Part shown: piece by piece, positions 57,806 to 64,000 of the stretch
Position numbering within the stretch: position 1 is the first letter of the stretch
Layout: each line of letters begins with the position of its first letter
From: Rhodospirillaceae bacterium
GTDB taxonomy: Bacteria; Pseudomonadota; Alphaproteobacteria; DSM-16000; Inquilinaceae
Reading direction: 5' to 3'
Assembly: GCA_020638595.1 (NCBI GenBank)
Contig: JACKIG010000010.1
Location: 1 to 64,000, forward strand
Length of the DNA stretch: 64,000 bases
Translations under genes and position numbers: made by a program
Notes under the pieces: model-generated
Database searches by the model: none
What the model saw: only the letters and a program-made list of their open reading frames with translations
What the model was told of the DNA's origin: nothing

Positions 57806-58702
57806 ATGGCTAGCTCGCAGGAAACGGGTATGATTCAGAAGATCGGGGTGGTCGGCGCGGGGCAGATGGGCACTGGCATCGCCCATGTCTGCGCGCTCGC
57901 GGACCTGGACGTTCACCTTGTCGACATCAATCCCGAAGCCCTGAAAACAGCGCTGGACACGGTCGGCAGCAATCTGTCCCGGCAGGTCGCCAAGGGCCGC
58001 ATCACGGAAAAGGACTGCGCCGCCGCGTTGCAGCGCATCGCCACCAGCTCCAGCGTGGAAGACCTGGGCGACTGCGACCTGGTCGTCGAAGCGGCCACGG
58101 AAGACGAAGATATCAAGCGCAGCGTCTTCAAGGCCCTGGTGCCGCACCTGAAGAAGGATGCGATCGTCGCGTCCAACACGTCGTCGATTTCCATCACCCG
58201 CCTGGCGGCGACCACCGACCGGCCGGAACGCTTCATCGGCATGCACTTCATGAACCCCGTGCCGGTCATGAAGCTGATCGAGATCATCCGCGGCATCGCC
58301 ACCAGCGAGGACACGTACAAGTCGGTCCGCGACCTGTCCATCAAGCTGGGCAAGACCCCGGCGGTGTCGGAGGATTTTCCCGCCTTCATCGTCAACCGCA
58401 TCCTGCTGCCGATGGTCAACGAGGCGGTGTACACCCTGTACGAGGGCGTGGGATCGGTCACGGCCATCGACACGGCCCTGCGGCTGGGGGCCAATCATCC
58501 GATGGGGCCGCTGGAGCTTGCCGATTTCATCGGGCTCGACACCTGCCTGAACGTCATGAACGTGCTGTACGACGGCCTTGCCGACAGCAAGTACAGGCCG
58601 TGCCCGCTGCTGGTGAAGTATGTCGAGGCCGGGTGGATCGGCCGCCGCGCCGGTCGCGGCTTCTACGACTATTCGGGGCCGGAGCCCGTGCCGACCCGCT
58701 AG
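57806..58702 (+). CDS. 3-hydroxybutyryl-CoA dehydrogenase
   Basis: 298 residues. NAD-binding G-A-G-Q-M-G-T-G-I-A and catalytic G-M-H-F-M-N-P-V-P-V-M region are present. It reduces acetoacetyl-CoA to 3-hydroxybutyryl-CoA or the reverse. I choose the ATG with GGAGGG upstream; an ATG eight codons later (57830, M-I-Q-K-I-G) is a possible alternative. The stop overlaps a palindromic repeat. Confidence 0.93.
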   Translation: MASSQETGMIQKIGVVGAGQMGTGIAHVCALADLDVHLVDINPEALKTALDTVGSNLSRQVAKGRITEKDCAAALQRIATSSSVEDLGDCDLVVEAATEDEDIKRSVFKALVPHLKKDAIVASNTSSISITRLAATTDRPERFIGMHFMNPVPVMKLIEIIRGIATSEDTYKSVRDLSIKLGKTPAVSEDFPAFIVNRILLPMVNEAVYTLYEGVGSVTAIDTALRLGANHPMGPLELADFIGLDTCLNVMNVLYDGLADSKYRPCPLLVKYVEAGWIGRRAGRGFYDYSGPEPVPTR

Positions 58703-58751
58703 AGCGGGCTGGCATCAGGCCGACTTGGGCCTGATGTCTGAATCCTGCTCT
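58701..58751. repeat. Nested palindrome, copy 2
   Basis: Relative of 52362-52411: AGAGCGGGCT...ATCAGGCCGA-N-GGGCCTGAT...ATCCTGCTCT, with the same TGTCTGA connector. It overlaps the stop of the dehydrogenase gene. Probably a dispersed intergenic repeat that may end transcription. Confidence 0.75.
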
Positions 58752-58860
58752 GTTTCACATGGGTTAGGTGCGCCCCGGCGTCCCCTTCCCGCCGGGGCGT
58801 CCTGTCCCCATCTCTGATCCGTTGACCCCGTGCGCATCATGCATTTCCGGGAGGATCGGC

Positions 58861-59367
58861 ATGCGACACGTTTCTGCGTTCGTGGCTGCGGCTGCGGTGT
58901 CCGCCGTCATCGGCTCCGCCGCCGGCCCCGCGGCCGCCCAGGGTTTCGACTTCGACCGGCTGATGGATCAGGCGGAGGAGATGTGGGACAACACCGGGCG
59001 CAGCCTGGAAAGCACCGGCGAGAATATCGGCCGTGCGCTCGACGACACCCATCGCAGCATCGACCAGGCTTTGGCCCAGCCCGCCGCCCCGTCCGTGGGC
59101 TGGCTGGGCAGTGACCTGATCGGGGCCAGGGTCGTGTCGCCGGAGGGGGAGACACTGGCCACCGTGGACGATTTCGTCGTCTCGCCCGACGGCCGGGTGA
59201 TGCTGGCGATCCTGCGGGTGGGCGGGGCGATCGGTGTCGGCGGGCGCCTGGCCGCGGCCGAATACCCCGCGCTGTGGCCCGTGCCGGGTTCGGATGAACC
59301 CAGATTCGTCATGACCCGGGACGAGCTGGAAGCACTGCCCGCCTATCGGGTCGCAGTGCCGGACTAG
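58861..59367 (+). CDS. Secreted PRC-barrel protein
   Basis: 168 residues: signal peptide (to A-A-A-Q, about 25), an acidic helical segment (30-75), then a PRC-barrel domain (about 80-160; L-I-G-A-R-V-V-S-P-E-G-E and I-L-R-V-G-G). GGGAGGA lies upstream. PRC barrels mediate binding in RNA processing and photosynthetic reaction centres; periplasmic members are of unknown role. Confidence 0.8.
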   Translation: MRHVSAFVAAAAVSAVIGSAAGPAAAQGFDFDRLMDQAEEMWDNTGRSLESTGENIGRALDDTHRSIDQALAQPAAPSVGWLGSDLIGARVVSPEGETLATVDDFVVSPDGRVMLAILRVGGAIGVGGRLAAAEYPALWPVPGSDEPRFVMTRDELEALPAYRVAVPD

Positions 59368-59427
59368 CCGGGCCGATGGCGTCCCCGCTCACGATCCCGA
59401 TGCATCCCGGCGGACGGTAGCGCCGCG

Positions 59428-60561
59428 ATGGAGGCGGTGGATTGCCTGGTGATCGGCGCCGGGGTGGTCGGCCTGGCGGTGGCCCGCCGGCTGGCCCGGG
59501 CCGGGCGCGAGGTCGTGGTGCTGGAGGCAGCCGATGCCATCGGCACCGGCACCAGCTCCCGCAATTCCGAAGTCATCCATGCCGGCATCTACTATGCCCC
59601 CGGCAGCCTGAAGGCGCGCACCTGTGTGGCCGGCAAGCACGCGCTCTATCGCTATTGCACCGATCACGGCGTCGCGCATCGGCGCCTGGGCAAGCTGATC
59701 GTCGCCGTATCGGCGGAGGAGGAGGCGGGGCTTGCCCGCCTGTACGCCAATGCCGCCGCCAACGGCGTCGACGACCTGCAATGGCTGACGGGGGCGCAGG
59801 TGCGCAGCCTGGAACCGGCGGTGCGCTGCACGGTCGGGCTTCTGTCACCGTCGACCGGCATCATCGACAGCCACGCCCTGATGCTGGCGCTGCAAGGCGA
59901 TGCGGAGGATGCCGGCGCGATGATCGCGTTCGGCGCGCCCGCGGTCGGCGGCCGCGTGACCACCGCCGGCGTCGAGGTCGAAGCCGGCGGCACCGCGCCC
60001 ATGCGGCTGGCCTGCCGCAGCGTCGTCAACTGCGGCGGCCTGGGCGCGCAGGGGGTGGCGGCGTCGCTGGCGGGCTTCCCGGCCGACCGCGTGCCGCCCC
60101 TGCACCTGGCCCGGGGCAACTATTTCACGCTGGCGGGACGGTCGCCGTTCGCGCACCTAGTCTACCCCATGCCGCCGCCGGGCGGGCTCGGCGTGCATGT
60201 GACGCTGGACCTCGGCGGCCAGGCGCGTTTCGGCCCCGATGTCGAATGGGTGGACCGCATCGACTATACGGTGGATGCCAAGCGCGGCGACCGCTTCTAC
60301 GCGGCCATCCGCACCTATTGGCCGGACCTGCCCGACGGCAGCCTGCAACCGGGCTACAGCGGCATTCGCCCCAAGCTGGTCGGCCCCGGCGAGCCCGCGG
60401 CGGATTTCCTGATCCAGGGTCCCGACGATCACGGCGTCCCCGGGCTGGTCAACCTGTTCGGCATCGAAAGCCCCGGCCTGACCGCCTGCCTGGCGCTGGC
60501 CGACCTGGCGGCGGCCAGGCTGGGTTGCGGCGGACCGGCCGACACGGCGCTGCCCGACTGA
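59428..60561 (+). CDS. FAD-dependent oxidoreductase, L-2-hydroxyglutarate dehydrogenase-like
   Basis: 377 residues. The N-terminal FAD-binding V-I-G-A-G-V-V-G-L-A-V-A-R and the E-A-A-D-A-I-G-T-G-T-S-S-R-N-S-E-V-I-H-A-G-I-Y-Y block are typical of the L2HGDH/LhgO branch of the DAO family. It probably oxidises L-2-hydroxyglutarate to 2-oxoglutarate. No clear Shine-Dalgarno. Confidence 0.88.
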   Translation: MEAVDCLVIGAGVVGLAVARRLARAGREVVVLEAADAIGTGTSSRNSEVIHAGIYYAPGSLKARTCVAGKHALYRYCTDHGVAHRRLGKLIVAVSAEEEAGLARLYANAAANGVDDLQWLTGAQVRSLEPAVRCTVGLLSPSTGIIDSHALMLALQGDAEDAGAMIAFGAPAVGGRVTTAGVEVEAGGTAPMRLACRSVVNCGGLGAQGVAASLAGFPADRVPPLHLARGNYFTLAGRSPFAHLVYPMPPPGGLGVHVTLDLGGQARFGPDVEWVDRIDYTVDAKRGDRFYAAIRTYWPDLPDGSLQPGYSGIRPKLVGPGEPAADFLIQGPDDHGVPGLVNLFGIESPGLTACLALADLAAARLGCGGPADTALPD

Positions 60562-60584
60562 CGGGGGCGGGCGGCCGGGGCGAG

Positions 60585-61334
60585 TCAGCCGCCGTAGACG
60601 AGCCGCCTGAACTGGTAGGGGGACAGAATCCCGGTTGGGTCCGCCCCGATATGGCTCTGGTAGGACCGGATCGCCCCTTCGGTGCGCGGGCCGAACAGCC
60701 CGTCGATCGATCCGTGATAGAGACGCAGGTCCCGCAGGGCCTGCTGCGCGTCCAGCCTCTGCTGCCAGGTCAGGTCGTCATGCGACAGGATGGGGACCGC
60801 GCGCGCGTAGGTGTCGATGCCATAGACGCCGTCGCCCGCCGACAGGGCGAGGATCGTGTCGTCGTCCAGCCGGATGATCTCCCTGACGACGCCGATTTCC
60901 CCCGGGCAGCAGCATGTCGTCGCGAGCGTCAGGTATTCGTCCCCACCCAAGGCCTGCCGCAGGACGTCGTCCAGCGGGGCGCCTTCCGGACTGGAGAAAT
61001 CGGGACCCAGGTACCGGGCTAGGATATCGGCGGTGCGGCGGTACTGGAACGTCTGCTCGAACCCGTCCCGGCATCGGCAGGCCGATTCCTCGTGGCGATA
61101 GCCGTTGGATACCACGACGATCCGATCGCGCTCGATCTCCAGGCTGCTGAAATCGCTGCCGTACCACATCCCCAGGATCGGGGTGGGGTCGGTCTCGTCC
61201 CCCCAGGCAGGCAGGCAGGCCAGCCAGCCGGCCAGCACGGCCGCGGCGAACAGCATCGCGACCGGCGGCCGCGGGCGGATGGGCCTGCCTTGCATCGGCG
61301 CGCCCGGCGGCAGAGCCCCGATCGACCCCTGCAT
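60585..61334 (-). CDS. Secreted protein with C-terminal peptidoglycan-binding domain
   Basis: 249 residues. An N-terminal membrane/signal segment lies around residues 27-45, so a start at Met14 or Met27 is possible. The middle region has C-R-C and C-C-C cysteine clusters, unusual for a periplasmic protein. The C-terminal ~55 residues form a PG_binding_1-like repeat (L-R-D-L-R-L-Y-H-G-S-I-D-G-L-F-G-P-R-T). Probably tethers to the cell wall. The central domain is unrecognised. Confidence 0.75.
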   Translation of the reverse strand: MQGSIGALPPGAPMQGRPIRPRPPVAMLFAAAVLAGWLACLPAWGDETDPTPILGMWYGSDFSSLEIERDRIVVVSNGYRHEESACRCRDGFEQTFQYRRTADILARYLGPDFSSPEGAPLDDVLRQALGGDEYLTLATTCCCPGEIGVVREIIRLDDDTILALSAGDGVYGIDTYARAVPILSHDDLTWQQRLDAQQALRDLRLYHGSIDGLFGPRTEGAIRSYQSHIGADPTGILSPYQFRRLVYGG

Positions 61335-61466
61335 GCCGCTTCCTCCCCCCCGGTCGGCGTTCGACTATGGCATGCCGGACGCGTTCGGCCCCTGCCCAAG
61401 CCTGTCATACCCTGCTATAGCGGTTCTGCTCCGCATCGGCAGACTACCCATCACTGGATCAGGAAT

Positions 61467-64000
61467 ATGGCAGCGGCAAGTTCTCAGGCCCTTGGACCCT
61501 GGCAATTCTGGATCGACCGCGGGGGCACCTTTACCGATATCGTCGCGCGGCAGCCGGACGGCGCGATCGTCACCCATAAGCTGCTGTCGGAGAACCCGGA
61601 ACGCTATCGCGATGCGGCGATCGAGGGGATCCGCCAGTTGCTGGGCACGCCGATGGGCACCCCGCTGCCGGCGGAGGCGATCGAGGCCGTGAAGATGGGC
61701 ACCACGGTCGCCACCAACGCGCTGCTGGAGCGCAAGGGCGACCGCACGGTGCTGGTGATCAACGACGGCTTCGGCGATGCCCTGCGCATCGCCTACCAGG
61801 CGCGCCCGCGCCTGTTCGACCGCCGCATCGTGCTGCCGGAACTGCTGTACGAACGCGTGGTCGAGACGCCGGGACGCTTCCTGACCGACGGGACGGAGCG
61901 GACGCCGCTGGACACCGGGCATCTGCGCCGGGCCTTGCAGGCGGCCTTTGACGACGGCATCCGCGCCGTCGCCATCGTCTTCATGCACGCCTACCGCTAT
62001 CCCGCGCACGAGGAACAGGCAGCCGCCATCGCGGCGGAGATCGGGTTCACCCAGATTTCCGTCTCGCACCGGGTCAGCCCGCTGATCAAGCTGGTGGGCC
62101 GCGGCGATACCACGGTGGTCGACGCCTATCTGTCGCCGATCCTGCGCCGCTATGTCGACCAGGTGGCGGGCGAGCTGGGCGGCGCGCGGCTGATGTTCAT
62201 GCAGTCCAACGGCGGCCTGACCGACGCCCGCCAGTTCCAGGGCAAGGACAGCATCCTGTCCGGCCCGGCCGGCGGCATCGTCGGCGCCACCGCCGTTGCC
62301 GCGGCGGCCGGCAGCGAACGGCTGATCACCTTCGACATGGGCGGCACGTCGACCGATGTCGCCCACTATGCCGGGGAGTACGAGCGCGCGTTCGAGACAC
62401 TGGTGGCCGGGGTGCGCATGCGCGTGCCGATGATGCAGATCCACACCGTCGCCGCCGGCGGCGGGTCCGTCTGCAAGTTCGACGGCGCCAAGTACCGGGT
62501 CGGCCCCGACAGCGCCGGCGCCAATCCCGGGCCGGCCTGCTATCGCCGCGGCGGGCCGCTGACCGTCACCGACTGCAACGTCATGCTGGGCAAGCTGCAG
62601 CCGGAGTTCTTTCCCCATGTCTTCGGCCCCGAAGCCGACCAGCCGCTGGACGCCGAGGTGGTGCGCCGGCACTTCGCCGATCTGTCGGCGGAGATCCACC
62701 GGTCGACCGGCGACGCGCGCGACGGCGTGGCGGTGGCCGAGGGCTTCCTGAAGATCGCCGTCGACAACATGGCCAACGCGATCAAGCAGATCTCCGTCCA
62801 GCGTGGCCACGACATCACCGCCTACACGCTGGTGACGTTCGGCGGTGCGGGCGGCCAGCATGCCTGCCTGGTGGCCGATGCGCTGGGCATGAAGCGGGTG
62901 CTGATCCACCCCTATGCCGGCGTGCTGTCGGCCTATGGCATGGGGCTGGCGGCGATCCGGTCGCTGCGGGAGAAATCGGTCGAAGCGGTGCTGGACGATG
63001 CCAGCCTGGCCGAAGCGGGCCGCGTCATCGACGCGCTGGCGGCCGACGCGGCGGCAGAGCTGGCCGAACAGGGCGTGCACGACGCCACGGCGCTGCGGCG
63101 GATCCACCTGAAATACCAGGGCAGCGACACGGCCCTGGTGGTGCCGGCCGAAGACCGTGCGGGCGTCGTCGCGGCATTCGAGGCCGCGCACCGCCAGCAG
63201 TTCGGCTTCCTGATGCCGGGCCGCGCCCATGTCATCGAGGCCGTGTCGGTCGAACTGGTGGGCGGCGGGGCGGCGTCGAGCGACCGGGCGGTGGAGTTCA
63301 CCCCACGCGCGCAGCCCCTGGCGCCGCTGGCCTGCGTCGAGGCCGTGTTCGCCGGCGAACACCACGCCACCCCCGTCTACGACCGCGACGCCATGCAACC
63401 GGGCGACGCCATCGACGGCCCCGCCATCGTCCGGGAAGCCAACGCCACGACGGTGGTGGAGCCGGGCTGGCGCGCCGAGATCACGCCGCTGAACCACATG
63501 ATCCTGACCCGCGTGGTGGCGCTGCCGTCGCGCGTCGCCGTCGGCACCACCGTCGACCCGGTGATGCTGGAGGTGTTCAACAACCTGTTCATGTCGATCG
63601 CCGAGCAGATGGGCGTCACCCTGCAGAACACCGCCCATTCGGTGAACATCAAGGAGAGGCTGGACTTCTCCTGCGCCGTCTTCGACGCGCAGGGCCATCT
63701 GGTGGCCAACGCCCCGCACATGCCGGTGCATCTGGGGTCCATGGGCACCAGCGTGCGCGAGATCATCCGCCGGCGCACCGGCACCATGCGGGCCGGCGAC
63801 GTCTACATGCTGAACGACCCCTACAACGGCGGCACCCACCTGCCCGACATCACGGTGGTCACGCCCGTCTTTGACGAGTCCGGATCGACGCTGCTGTTCT
63901 TCGTCGGCAGCCGCGGCCATCAGGCCGATATCGGCGGGCTGACCCCGGGATCGATGCCGCCCGACAGCCACACCATCGACGAAGAGGGCGTGCTGATCGA
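61467..64000 (+). CDS. 5-oxoprolinase/hydantoinase (HyuA-HyuB fusion), truncated by window end
   Basis: 844 codons are visible; the gene continues past the window. The N-terminus W-I-D-R-G-G-T-F-T-D-I-V-A and the F-D-M-G-G-T-S-T-D-V-A motif are those of the HyuA ATPase domain; about residue 690 onward the HyuB domain begins (D-P-V-M-L-E-V-F-N-N-L-F-M-S-I-A-E-Q-M-G). The fusion is typical of ATP-dependent 5-oxoprolinase (OPLAH), which opens pyroglutamate to glutamate; hydantoin hydrolysis is the alternative. Confidence 0.92.
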   Translation, partial: MAAASSQALGPWQFWIDRGGTFTDIVARQPDGAIVTHKLLSENPERYRDAAIEGIRQLLGTPMGTPLPAEAIEAVKMGTTVATNALLERKGDRTVLVINDGFGDALRIAYQARPRLFDRRIVLPELLYERVVETPGRFLTDGTERTPLDTGHLRRALQAAFDDGIRAVAIVFMHAYRYPAHEEQAAAIAAEIGFTQISVSHRVSPLIKLVGRGDTTVVDAYLSPILRRYVDQVAGELGGARLMFMQSNGGLTDARQFQGKDSILSGPAGGIVGATAVAAAAGSERLITFDMGGTSTDVAHYAGEYERAFETLVAGVRMRVPMMQIHTVAAGGGSVCKFDGAKYRVGPDSAGANPGPACYRRGGPLTVTDCNVMLGKLQPEFFPHVFGPEADQPLDAEVVRRHFADLSAEIHRSTGDARDGVAVAEGFLKIAVDNMANAIKQISVQRGHDITAYTLVTFGGAGGQHACLVADALGMKRVLIHPYAGVLSAYGMGLAAIRSLREKSVEAVLDDASLAEAGRVIDALAADAAAELAEQGVHDATALRRIHLKYQGSDTALVVPAEDRAGVVAAFEAAHRQQFGFLMPGRAHVIEAVSVELVGGGAASSDRAVEFTPRAQPLAPLACVEAVFAGEHHATPVYDRDAMQPGDAIDGPAIVREANATTVVEPGWRAEITPLNHMILTRVVALPSRVAVGTTVDPVMLEVFNNLFMSIAEQMGVTLQNTAHSVNIKERLDFSCAVFDAQGHLVANAPHMPVHLGSMGTSVREIIRRRTGTMRAGDVYMLNDPYNGGTHLPDITVVTPVFDESGSTLLFFVGSRGHQADIGGLTPGSMPPDSHTIDEEGVLI

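Noticed and set aside
61365..63971. 868-residue open frame antisense to the 5-oxoprolinase
   Set aside because: Same GC-rich shadow effect; the sense strand encodes a clear HyuA-HyuB protein.

Overview
The window is GC-rich chromosomal DNA, apparently from an alphaproteobacterium (Rhodospirillales-like is my best guess). Pointers are the 180-kDa-class NAD-glutamate dehydrogenase, the PAS_5 protein, the trio of HIG1-type small membrane protein, PduO adenosyltransferase and 3-hydroxybutyryl-CoA dehydrogenase, and the codon usage. Family calls come from reading translated sequence, not from database searches.

Left part (1-28.6 kb), housekeeping and accessory chromosome. An MHYT-LytTR regulator is followed by a nickel-uptake locus, nikK-nikM-nikL-nikQ-nikO, with nikR convergent to it. 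A canonical NikR operator (GTATGA-N16-TCATAC) lies on the promoter, which identifies the metal as nickel. Then come a GNAT enzyme, a PEP-mutase-like enzyme, an MFS exporter divergent from a SufR-like Cys-rich regulator with a palindromic operator, a secreted HExxH protein, an arginase-fold protein, the giant glutamate dehydrogenase, a possibly frameshifted lipoprotein, an Atg22/UMF1-type transporter, a MerR regulator with a 19-bp-spacer promoter driving a CDF transporter, an SDR, argG, a soluble PAS-PAS chemoreceptor and an EEP-family membrane phosphatase/nuclease.

Middle (28.6-40.8 kb), an integrated element of about 12.1 kb in tRNA-Arg(CCU). It is bounded by a 45-bp direct repeat of the tRNA 3' end. 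Almost all its genes run leftward in overlapping ATGA/TGATG style: tyrosine integrase, a hypothetical, an AlpA-like HTH protein, two small proteins, a RepA-type helicase, a 0.65-kb non-coding region with three palindromic iterons, two tandem paralogous 75-residue proteins, a hypothetical, small terminase, a large terminase split into ATPase and nuclease ORFs, further small ORFs, a RuvC-like resolvase, a Myb/SANT-like double-repeat protein and an HTH protein. Two small rightward genes lie at the left end. There are no portal, capsid, tail or lysis genes. The combination (int, AlpA, replication, terminase, no virion genes) resembles a phage satellite more than an ordinary prophage, and is the most interesting system in the window.

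Right part (40.9-64 kb). A GNAT acetyltransferase, a small anchored protein, a mechanosensitive channel, a marR-emrA-emrB-like efflux operon, a complete sugar ABC transporter, a lipoprotein, a Mug-like DNA glycosylase running into a palindromic repeat, a strong five-hairpin small-RNA candidate, a LysR regulator, a proline-rich secreted protein, a DsbA-like isomerase, the HIG1/PduO/3-hydroxybutyryl-CoA dehydrogenase cluster, a PRC-barrel protein, an L-2-hydroxyglutarate-dehydrogenase-like enzyme, a peptidoglycan-binding-domain protein, and a 5-oxoprolinase/hydantoinase running off the end.
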